From contig NZ_BSNM01000003.1 of assembly GCF_030159995.1 (NCBI RefSeq), positions 1-64,000 on the forward strand: DNA of 64,000 bases, written 5' to 3'. A program made the translations under genes and the position numbers. The notes under the pieces were generated by a model. It was not told the origin of the DNA and made no database searches. It saw only the letters and a program-made list of their open reading frames with translations. Shown in pieces: positions 53,410-60,695 of this stretch. Position 1 is the stretch's first letter. Each line of letters starts with the position of its first letter. The stretch is from Litoribrevibacter albus. GTDB lineage: Bacteria; Pseudomonadota; Gammaproteobacteria; Pseudomonadales; Litoribrevibacteraceae.

Positions 53410-53880
53410 TCAGTTAATTTTTACTTTAGGTGTGATATCAAAAGAGGATTGTTTTAGATCTTTAGCTGCGGCAGTAAAAAGATCTTTGTATTCTTTTTCT
53501 ACGTCTGTCATTTCTTTTTCGAATTGGAATTTTTCCTTTTTACTAAGGGCCTTCCAGTTATCATGAGTTGGTATGTGAGCTACTTTTTCATAGATAACAT
53601 CAAATACTACAAACGGCTTTTTCTCTTCTTCAGGTAAAGGTAGGTTGTCCAGCAATACCTTGAGCCGGATTGAGGCTTCTATCATTTCCACTTGTTTATC
53701 TTCAAATGCAGATGTGATGACCCTTATGCTTTCAATGATCTTGTCATGCCTGGCATTTACGGTGTCGAGAATTTCTTGTTCTCGTTGTTTTACCTTTTGA
53801 GTTAATGACCAGGCCCAAAAGGCTAAGCCTGCAATGATACCCAGCGCAAGAATTAACAGAGTGATATGAAGCGTTGTCAT
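53410..53880 (-). CDS. DUF2489 family single-pass membrane protein
   Basis: A 156-residue protein with one N-terminal membrane helix (LLILALGIIAGLAFWAWSL) followed by a long amphipathic helical domain. SIRVITSAFEDKQVEMIEASIRLKVLLDNLPL and YEKVAHIPTHDNWKALSKKEKFQFEKEM match my memory of the DUF2489 family. Function unknown. It starts 3 nt after the MATE gene stop, in one transcript with it. Confidence 0.75.
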   Translation of the reverse strand: MTTLHITLLILALGIIAGLAFWAWSLTQKVKQREQEILDTVNARHDKIIESIRVITSAFEDKQVEMIEASIRLKVLLDNLPLPEEEKKPFVVFDVIYEKVAHIPTHDNWKALSKKEKFQFEKEMTDVEKEYKDLFTAAAKDLKQSSFDITPKVKIN

Positions 53881-53883
53881 GTG

Positions 53884-55218
53884 TTAAGAAACCTTTACTT
53901 TATAAATGACTTGATTAACCAGGTTGGCGGCTATGAAGGCGGTCAGGAAGGACCCTAGGGTAATGCCAATCAATAACCCTTTAAAATCGTTGATGTAACC
54001 ACCGATGGCTGCAAATGGAATGGTGATGATTAATAAGCGAATGATGCTGACGATTAGTGCCTTCTTAGGTTCTGAGAGGGCGTTCAGCGATGACCCGGAC
54101 AATATGATAATGCCCATTGCACCATGACCCAGTGGCATTATATAGATAACAAGCTGAATGAGATCGTGGACTTCAGCGGAATCACTAAAGAAACGAGCAA
54201 TACTATCGGAGCAAAGAACGAGTACAAGATAAATAGCAAACTGCCATGCCAGAGAAAATTTTCGAGTAAGTTTGATGGCGCTGTGTACTCGATCAAACTG
54301 TTTGGCTCCGAAGTTCTGACTGATGAAAGGTGGTAATGTCATCGAGAGTGCAAGAATCATCAATATCGCTAATGATTCAATTCGAGTTCCAACACCAAAG
54401 GCTGCGACTGAAGCCTCACCATAGTTTGAGATAATAGAAATCAGTACGCTGCTGGTGATTGGCGTAAGCATGTTTGCGGCGGCGGCCGGAAGCCCGATAT
54501 GTAAGATCTTTTTAGAATGTTGAATCAGTTGTTGGCGCGTTGGAAACGCTTCAAACCAGTCTTCACGAGCCTGGATGTAGATCAGACTTAAAACACAGCT
54601 GATCAACCAAGCGGTTAGGGAAGCAATTGCGGCACCTTTAAGTCCATACCCTTCAATTGGGCCGAGACCAAAAATGAATATTGGGTCTAGGATTGCGTTC
54701 AAAATAGAACTCAGCGCCATAATTGCCGCAGGAAACTTAGTGTTTCCTGCGGCTCTTTGAAGGCTATTCATCGTCATAATAAAGGCGTAGAAGGGGGCGG
54801 CTAGGTACCAAAAACTGATGTAGTCCATGATGAGTACAATCATGTTTTCATCAGCCCCTAAAAGGCTGAAAATTGGTCGGCTGAAAACATAACCTAACGC
54901 ACTGGCGAATGAGAGAATAACCAGATTCAGCAAGAGCGCAGTCGGATGTATTCCTTGCTTATCGCAGCCTCTTCCAATGGTTTGGGCTACGTACGCAGAA
55001 ACCCCAATTCCTAGTCCAATTGATAGGCTGATTAAGGTGAAGGTGATCGGAAAACTGAAACTCAATGCGGCAAGTTCTTTTACGCCTAATTGACCGACAA
55101 AGTAGGAATCCACCAGGTGGAAGAGCATCAGACTGATGAGTCCTAATGTCATTGGCAGTGTTTGTCGGGTCAATGTGGCGGCAATATTACCGTCCAATAA
55201 ATTAGTAGATTTAGACAT
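53884..55218 (-). CDS. MATE family multidrug/cation antiporter
   Basis: A 444-residue inner-membrane exporter with twelve predicted helices in two halves. The N-terminal half shows LPMTLGLISLMLFHLVDSYFVGQLGVKELAALSFSFPITF, the second LPAAAANMLTPITSSVLISIISNYGEASVAAFGVGTRIE. These are the pattern of the NorM/DinF-type MATE fold. Substrate unknown. First gene of a two-gene unit with the DUF2489 gene; divergent from the UbiB-family gene. Confidence 0.92.
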   Translation of the reverse strand: MSKSTNLLDGNIAATLTRQTLPMTLGLISLMLFHLVDSYFVGQLGVKELAALSFSFPITFTLISLSIGLGIGVSAYVAQTIGRGCDKQGIHPTALLLNLVILSFASALGYVFSRPIFSLLGADENMIVLIMDYISFWYLAAPFYAFIMTMNSLQRAAGNTKFPAAIMALSSILNAILDPIFIFGLGPIEGYGLKGAAIASLTAWLISCVLSLIYIQAREDWFEAFPTRQQLIQHSKKILHIGLPAAAANMLTPITSSVLISIISNYGEASVAAFGVGTRIESLAILMILALSMTLPPFISQNFGAKQFDRVHSAIKLTRKFSLAWQFAIYLVLVLCSDSIARFFSDSAEVHDLIQLVIYIMPLGHGAMGIIILSGSSLNALSEPKKALIVSIIRLLIITIPFAAIGGYINDFKGLLIGITLGSFLTAFIAANLVNQVIYKVKVS

Positions 55219-55509
55219 AAATAGTTTTTATGTAGAGTCCTAAATAAAGACGTTGATATTTTTGGCCGCTGATCAATAGGAAACGAACGTTAATAATTTG
55301 GCCTAAAACCAGGATTGACTATCCTACCATAAGTTAAAGTTTGAAAGATCTGTCGTTTAAGACGGATATAGGTTCCGAAATAGACATTTTCCTTTCGTGA
55401 AATTGTCAACATTTGGTGATTTATTGTTAGCTCTTGCATAGAATACCAACGTAAATTTTCATCTGTTAGTGATGTGACCAGTTATGGTTTTGGCCTTGGA
55501 GGGCTGTCG

Positions 55510-56766
55510 ATGTTATTGAGTGGAATCAAAGGCGCTTGGAGAATCGCGCAAACGACTTCGGTGTTAGCCAAAAATGGATTCGATTGGCTCCGAGGTGATC
55601 GACCGCCGACGCCGAAGTTACTCCGGGAAACCTTTGAAGATTTAGGCGCTACCTACATTAAATTAGGTCAATTTATCGCCAGCTCCCCCACGCTTTTCCC
55701 TGAAGATTACGTTGAAGAATTTCAAGCGTGTCTCGACCAGACCGAACCCCTACCTTATTCCTACATTGAATCGGTATTACAGAAAGAACTTCGTCAGCCT
55801 CTGGATCAAGTATTTTCTGAGATAGATCCTAATGCTCTGGCATCTGCGTCGATTGCTCAGGTTCATGCGGCCAAGTTAGTAACGGGTGAAGATGTCGTAA
55901 TTAAAGTCCAGAAGCCGGGAGTGGAGCATGTGATCCACACGGATCTGAACTTTATTCATCTTGCGATGAAGATCCTGGAGACGATTACTCCGCATCTGGA
56001 AATGGCCTCTCTCTCTGAAATTGTGGAAGAAATTCAGAAGTCCATGATGGATGAATGCGATTTCTTAAAAGAAGCGCAAAACATTGAATCCTTCCAACGC
56101 TTTTTAGATGAAACGCAAAACAATTTAGTGGTGGTGCCGAAGGTGTATCATCAGGCAACCAGTCGACGTGTATTGACCATGGAACGACTCTACGGCGTTT
56201 CCATGACCGATCTTGATGCGATCAAACGCTACAGTGAAAACCCTGAGTTGACGTTGCGTATTGCTATGAATACCTGGTTTGCCAGTTTGCATCAATGCGA
56301 TATTTTCCACGCCGATGTTCATGCTGGTAACTTAATGGTGTTGAGAGATGGCCGGGTAGGCTTCATTGACTTTGGTATCGTAGGCCGATTAACGCCAGGG
56401 ACTTGGGATGCATTGAATGATTTTGGCGAAGCATTGATCGCCGGTGACTATGAAACCATGGCCAATGCAATGGTGGTCGTTGGTATTACTAAGCAAAAGG
56501 TAGACACCGTTAAGTTAGCGAATGATCTGGAGAAATTCATCAAACGTGTGGATGGTCTTCAATCAGTAAGCTACCTCGACATTACAGAGACAGAGAACGA
56601 TATCAACAAGCTGATGACCGACTTTGTTCGCATGGCGAAGCGCCATGGTATTCAGTTCCCTCGTCAGTTTGGCTTGTTGATCAAACAACTGCTTTATTTT
56701 GATCGTTATCGTCATGTGATGGCGATTGATTTGGTTGCTGAAGACTACATGTCATTCTTAAACTGA
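55510..56766 (+). CDS. UbiB/ABC1 (AarF) family atypical kinase
   Basis: About 418 residues. ABC1-family marks are the KxGQ motif TYIKLGQFIASSPTLFPEDYVEEFQ, ASIAQVHAAKL in place of the usual P-loop, VVIKVQKPGVEHVI, the catalytic HADVHAGNLMVL and the metal-binding FIDFGIVGRL. UbiB/COQ8 members support ubiquinone synthesis by an ATPase activity. The chain lacks the two C-terminal membrane helices of E. coli UbiB and is shorter, so it is probably a paralogue. ATG 55510 has GGAGGG 6 nt upstream. The next gene starts 1 nt after its stop. Confidence 0.87.
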   Translation: MLLSGIKGAWRIAQTTSVLAKNGFDWLRGDRPPTPKLLRETFEDLGATYIKLGQFIASSPTLFPEDYVEEFQACLDQTEPLPYSYIESVLQKELRQPLDQVFSEIDPNALASASIAQVHAAKLVTGEDVVIKVQKPGVEHVIHTDLNFIHLAMKILETITPHLEMASLSEIVEEIQKSMMDECDFLKEAQNIESFQRFLDETQNNLVVVPKVYHQATSRRVLTMERLYGVSMTDLDAIKRYSENPELTLRIAMNTWFASLHQCDIFHADVHAGNLMVLRDGRVGFIDFGIVGRLTPGTWDALNDFGEALIAGDYETMANAMVVVGITKQKVDTVKLANDLEKFIKRVDGLQSVSYLDITETENDINKLMTDFVRMAKRHGIQFPRQFGLLIKQLLYFDRYRHVMAIDLVAEDYMSFLN

Positions 56767-56767
56767 T

Positions 56768-57859
56768 ATGAAGCACTTTGGACGACAAGTCTTGAGAGGG
56801 ATGTTTAAACTTTTTGTACTTCTATCTTTCGCACTGGCAGGAATCAGTCTGTATTCCTGCCAATCTTCACCCGTTATCGCCAAATCAGGCCTGCCTGCAC
56901 ATCATAACCCTGATGGTAGCTTCAAAAATCTCTATTTAGAGAACAGTAAGAAATCCATTCTGAAATTTCTATGGGCTAAGTACACCTCTGATTGGTCTGA
57001 TTGGGAAGGCCATGAGGTAACCGTTACCCCAGTCCAACTGGATTTAAGGGATGTTCAGCAGTCATATTATGTGAAGCCCAGAATTAGCTGGATTGGTCAT
57101 TCTACTGTCCTTATTCAATACAAAGATAAAACCGTACTCACTGACCCTATTTTCTTTGACCGAGCGTCCCCTGTCAGCTTTGCCGGGCCAAAACGGGCAT
57201 TCAAACCCGCTATAGATTTGAAGGAATTACCCAAGGTCGATTATGTAGTGATCTCCCATAATCATTATGATCACTTGGATAAACCAACCGTGGAGGCCAT
57301 AGGGGATAAAACCACCTGGCTTGTTCCTCTTGGTTTAAAAGCATGGTTCAACGAACAGGGTGTTACTCAAGTCCTTGAACTGGATTGGTGGCAGGCTCAT
57401 CAATTTGACGACCTGACCTTACGCCTGACGCCAGCCCAACATTGGTCCAAACGAACACCGTGGGACACTAATGAGTCCTTGTGGGGATCGTGGCAAATCC
57501 AGATCGATGATTTTAATAGCTGGTTTGGTGGTGATACTGGCTACAACGACATCCAGTTTAAAGAAATTGGGGATAAGTTGGGGCCGTTCGATTTTGCCAT
57601 GATACCGATCGGCGCGTATGAACCGCGTTGGTTCATGAAGAACATGCATGTGAACCCTGAAGAATCGGTAGAAATTCACAAAGACATTCGATCTGCTTAT
57701 TCGATGGGGATTCATTGGAGTACCTTTCAGTTAACCGCAGAGCAGATAGACGCACCGAGAGAAGACTTAGCAAAGGCGCTGGCTGAACAAGAAAATCTGA
57801 CCCCGTTTGATGCGGTTCCCATTGGTTCGAGTTTTGAAGTTAACCTTAATACCTTGTGA
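56768..57859 (+). CDS. NAPE-PLD-like metallo-beta-lactamase-fold lipoprotein
   Basis: A 363-residue protein. The N-terminal hydrophobic stretch ends LYSCQSS, a plausible lipobox (Cys at about 31). Metal-binding motif VISHNHYDHLD and later ligands PAQHWSKRTPWDTNESLWGSW and WFGGDTGYND match the N-acyl-phosphatidylethanolamine phospholipase D/YfnB-like group. Its actual lipid substrate is unknown. It is adjacent to the UbiB-family gene and just upstream of the SRP RNA gene. Confidence 0.84.
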   Translation: MKHFGRQVLRGMFKLFVLLSFALAGISLYSCQSSPVIAKSGLPAHHNPDGSFKNLYLENSKKSILKFLWAKYTSDWSDWEGHEVTVTPVQLDLRDVQQSYYVKPRISWIGHSTVLIQYKDKTVLTDPIFFDRASPVSFAGPKRAFKPAIDLKELPKVDYVVISHNHYDHLDKPTVEAIGDKTTWLVPLGLKAWFNEQGVTQVLELDWWQAHQFDDLTLRLTPAQHWSKRTPWDTNESLWGSWQIQIDDFNSWFGGDTGYNDIQFKEIGDKLGPFDFAMIPIGAYEPRWFMKNMHVNPEESVEIHKDIRSAYSMGIHWSTFQLTAEQIDAPREDLAKALAEQENLTPFDAVPIGSSFEVNLNTL

Positions 57860-57926
57860 TCTAATGAAAAAATAGCCTTTTCTCTTGACCTGAAAGGGCT
57901 GTTCCCCCATAATTCGCGACCGTTGT

Positions 57927-58038
57927 GGTGGCCTCCATTGGTCCCCTCGCAACAATAAGCCGTGAACCTGGTCAGGCCCGGAAGGGAGCAGCCACAGCGG
58001 CCGACTTGTGTGCCGAGGGTGTGCTGGTGGAGGTCGCC
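57927..58038 (+). ncRNA. ffs: SRP 4.5S RNA
   Basis: RNA scaffold of the signal recognition particle, partner of Ffh. The diagnostic GGTCAGGCCCGGAAGGGAGC at 57970-57989 is the Ffh-binding loop region with its GGAA tetraloop and asymmetric loop. The ends GGTGGCCTCC (57927-57936) and GGAGGTCGCC (58029-58038) pair to close the long hairpin. The length of about 112 nt is normal. Open frames on both strands across it (about 57767-58125) are spurious. A T-rich stretch follows. Confidence 0.95.
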
Positions 58039-58443
58039 TCCATTCTTTTAAGCGTTTTGCTTTATCCTGTTTCAAATATTCTCCTTTTTACTTTTAAGAT
58101 CGCTTGTTGGGTTATCCCCGATTAAGAACAAGTTAAATAATTTCATATTAAAACTATTCATAATCGGTAGTGGCCGAGGTCTAGTCGTACTTATAATCCA
58201 AAGAATTTCTGTATGTTTGCCTAAGCCCCGCAAAGCCCAAATCTCGTTAGATTCCTCCTTTTACTGAGGCTGCACTTCCCCAACTTCATTACGAAATGCG
58301 TTCATCTTGCCTTCTCATTATTCACCTATAATTTTAGTCATATTCGAAAACCGGGTGTTTCTCTATCCATCGAGGAACATTGATTTTTCGGTGCGTATCT
58401 TATTTCATTTGGTATGCGTATAAGAACTTGCTGAGGAGGTAAT
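58039..58443. other. Non-coding stretch after ffs
   Basis: About 400 bases with no gene, repeat or RNA that I can recognise, other than T-rich tracts directly after ffs (about 58044-58050 and 58080-58099), of which the first may terminate the RNA. A strong GAGGAGG at 58434-58440 serves the next gene. Confidence 0.45.
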
Positions 58444-58845
58444 ATGAAATCGACGAATAAGCACAGTTGGTCAAAACTGTTGATGATCTTTGTTTTTCTA
58501 CATACGGTTTTTTTCACGGCTGTATCGAATGCAGGCATGGTCACAACGACTCAGGCGCTTGCCATTGAGCAGCAACAATATGATAAAGAATATCTCTTGA
58601 ATGCGTTGAATGACGAAGCGGTGCAGACCAAGTTGATTGCTCTGGGCGTTGATACCGACTTGGTATCAGAACGGGTGAAGCATATGACGCCCAGTGAGAT
58701 TGCCTACTTAAATGAAAACATTGATAACATGGAGGCAGGTCAGGGCGTGGTAGGAATTCTGCTACTGATATTCCTTGTGTTTATTGTGACTGACATGTTG
58801 TGTGCAACGAACATCTTCTCTTTCGTAAAATGCATTAATAAGTAG
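58444..58845 (+). CDS. PA2779 family protein
   Basis: A 133-residue exported small protein: signal-like helix (KLLMIFVFLHTVFFTAVSNAG), then MVTTTQALAIEQQQYDKEYLLNALNDEAVQTKLIALGVD, a helical domain, and a C-terminal membrane helix (VVGILLLIFLVFIVTDMLC). This layout matches the PA2779 family. Its partner PA2778 family peptidase gene follows after 11 nt. A strong GAGGAGG lies before the ATG. Function unknown; it is plausibly the substrate or membrane partner of the peptidase. Confidence 0.85.
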   Translation: MKSTNKHSWSKLLMIFVFLHTVFFTAVSNAGMVTTTQALAIEQQQYDKEYLLNALNDEAVQTKLIALGVDTDLVSERVKHMTPSEIAYLNENIDNMEAGQGVVGILLLIFLVFIVTDMLCATNIFSFVKCINK

Positions 58846-58856
58846 TCTAATCATTA

Positions 58857-59846
58857 ATGAAGTACTGGTGGAAAGCCGTTGGTTATTGCGTGTTACTCCT
58901 GTTGGTTGGTTGCATGCATACGCCAACGGTTGAGCTTGGTCAGTTTTCCAGAGAATCAGTTGAATTAACTGATGTTCCATTCTTTGCTCAGAGACGTAAT
59001 CAATGTGGAGCCGCAGCTCTCGCCACGCTATTGGTTCATAAAGGTGTTAAAACCTCTGCCGTTGAGTTGGAGCCTTTTGTCTATCTTCCTGGCCGAGAGG
59101 GGGCGCTTAACTTGGAACTAATCGGACAAGTGAGGCGTCATGGCCTTTTGGCAATACCAGTCAATACTATTGATGGGTTGTTGAAAGAAGTCTCGAGTGG
59201 TAACCCGGTTCTTGTTATGCAGAATCTGGGCTTAGACTGGCTGCCTCAATGGCACTTCGCAGTGGTGATCGGGTTTAATCCTGAAAACCAGCAATTGATC
59301 TTACGATCAGCGAATAATCCTAGACGTACAGTTCATGTGGATGCCTTTATCAAAACCTGGGGACGAGCCGATTTTTGGGGCATCATTGCTTCGTATCCAG
59401 ACCATGTTACGGTGAGTGTGACATCTGGTTCTTTTATCAAGGAAGCCGTTGCAATGGAATATGTCGGGCAGGTGGAAGTGGCCAGGAAAGCCTATATGGC
59501 CGCCTATAATCACTGGCCTTCTGACGATACCTATCTAGCCCAACTGGGGTTGGCAAATATCGCGTATGCCAGAAATGAGAAGGACGAAGCAAAGAAATGG
59601 TTTATTGAAGCGCTTCAGCATCATCCAGAAAAAGCCTTGTTATGGAATAACTTGGCATTTTTGATGATGGATTTTGGCTGTTATCCACAAGCAAAAGAAG
59701 TGATGAGCTGCGCTCTGAATCTCTTTCCGAATCATCCTGCATTGGTGGCTTCTCAGCAGGAGATTAACGAGGCTGTTAAAGCTAAACAGATCACTGGGGC
59801 TCAGCGCGGTGACGGTGATCGGTGTCATGTCCCTGCGTGTCCGTAG
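58857..59846 (+). CDS. PA2778 family C39-like cysteine peptidase lipoprotein with TPR
   Basis: About 329 residues: lipoprotein signal YCVLLLVGCMHTPT (lipobox LVGC), then a papain-fold C39-like domain. The nucleophile Cys is in FFAQRRNQCGAAALATLL (residue about 52), the His in QWHFAVVIGF, and an Asp/Asn in LRSANNPRR. From about 190 the protein carries tetratricopeptide repeats (AYMAAYNHWPSDDTYLAQLGLANIAYARNEKDEAKKWFIEALQHHPEKALLWNNLAFLMMD). C39 peptidases cut after double-Gly leaders, but the substrate here is unknown. It sits in an operon with the PA2779 family gene as in P. aeruginosa (PA2779-PA2778). Confidence 0.87.
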   Translation: MKYWWKAVGYCVLLLLVGCMHTPTVELGQFSRESVELTDVPFFAQRRNQCGAAALATLLVHKGVKTSAVELEPFVYLPGREGALNLELIGQVRRHGLLAIPVNTIDGLLKEVSSGNPVLVMQNLGLDWLPQWHFAVVIGFNPENQQLILRSANNPRRTVHVDAFIKTWGRADFWGIIASYPDHVTVSVTSGSFIKEAVAMEYVGQVEVARKAYMAAYNHWPSDDTYLAQLGLANIAYARNEKDEAKKWFIEALQHHPEKALLWNNLAFLMMDFGCYPQAKEVMSCALNLFPNHPALVASQQEINEAVKAKQITGAQRGDGDRCHVPACP

Positions 59847-59944
59847 TTATCTTTGGTGTTCTGTTTTTTCTCCCTATTGTTATCACTTTATGCACAGATT
59901 TTTATTTCTTATAAGTGCAAATTACTAAGCGAAGAGGCAATTTA

Positions 59945-60212
59945 ATGGCTGGTCCCAATGTGACATTAAGGGTGTCGGGTAACTTAAGAGAGCATCTTGA
60001 AGCCTGCACAGGCTCAAATGGCGACTATGAAACACCGAGTGAATATTTTACGGGATCTTATTCGTCGGGATATGGAACAGAAAGAGTCTGAAAAGTGGGA
60101 GCGTGTTCGGTCTTCTTTGGCTGAAGGGTTCAGTTTTAGTAATGATAAATATCAGCCTATAGACCGGGATGCATTCAAGAAGCGGAATCGTGCTCGACGA
60201 GGCATTGATTGA
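59945..60212 (+). pseudogene. parD: ParD/CopG-type antitoxin, frameshifted
   Basis: From the ATG at 59945 the frame reads MAGPNVTLRVSGNLREHL...CTGSNGDYETPSEYF, a standard ParD ribbon-helix-helix start. It then runs out of frame near 60050-60053 in a TTTT run. The next frame continues RDLIRRDMEQKESEKWERVRSSL...KKRNRARRGID to the stop at 60212, the normal ParD C-terminus that wraps the toxin. One extra or missing base in the T-run would explain this. As written, the antitoxin cannot be made whole. AGAGG precedes the ATG. A sequencing error at the homopolymer is an alternative. Confidence 0.82.
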
Positions 60213-60571
60213 TAACGGATGCAATTCGATTCTCGCCATTGGCTCTTGCTCAGTTGGATATGATTTGGGATTACGGTTATAAGCGTCTCGGGATTGAACA
60301 AGCTGATGTCTATATTGATGGGCTATTTGATGCGTTGGAAGAATTACAGGCCGATTGGGTTTTTCAAGGTGTTATTCCAAGGCTGGTGCCTCCAGATTTA
60401 ATTTCAGACATAACGACCGAATTCATTTATTTTATTCGTTATGAGCATGAAGTTTTGTAGCTGAAACACCTGGAGAAAAATCGGTTGGGTGTGGTGTGTA
60501 TTCTGGGCGACAGGATGGGTGCGCCTAACCGACTCTTGGAAATGTTGGTGAGGCCTGAGTCAATAGTGTAG
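60209..60571 (+). pseudogene. parE: ParE-type toxin with in-frame amber stop
   Basis: The frame starts TTG at 60209, overlapping the antitoxin stop. It reads RFSPLALAQLDMIWDYGYKRLGIEQADVYIDGLFDALEEL, the RelE/ParE fold N-terminus, and stops at TAG (60458-60460). The same frame then continues with LKHLEKNRLGVVCILGDRMGAPNRLLEML to TAG at 60569-60571. CILGDRMGAPNRLL matches the ParE C-terminal ILHxRMDxPxRL strand. The uninterrupted product would be about 120 residues. The stop removes the last beta-strands, so the toxin is probably inactive, like its antitoxin. Confidence 0.8.
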
Positions 60572-60607
60572 GTATGTCTGTTTTGTAGTGCTAGGCATCC
60601 TATACAG

Positions 60608-60632
60608 AAAAAAGCCCTGCGAGGCAGGGCTT
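60608..60632 (-). terminator. Rho-independent terminator for the minus-strand M48 gene
   Basis: On the minus strand AAGCCCTGC and GCAGGGCTT pair around a 3-nt loop and run into TTTTTT (60608-60613 complement). It lies 64 nt past the M48 gene's stop. Confidence 0.85.
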
Positions 60633-60695
60633 GTAACTAACACGTTGTTCGTAGCTAGTGCATTAAAAGGGGATCAGTAGGATATCAAGAGAACG

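Noticed and set aside
57767-58125. Open reading frames on both strands over the SRP RNA gene
   Set aside because: They lie over a highly structured RNA with the diagnostic SRP domain and have no ribosome-binding site or protein family resemblance.
60458-60460. TAG in the ParE frame as pyrrolysine or programmed readthrough
   Set aside because: No Pyl machinery or context supports it; other genes here end in TAG normally, and the partner antitoxin is also broken, so decay is simpler.
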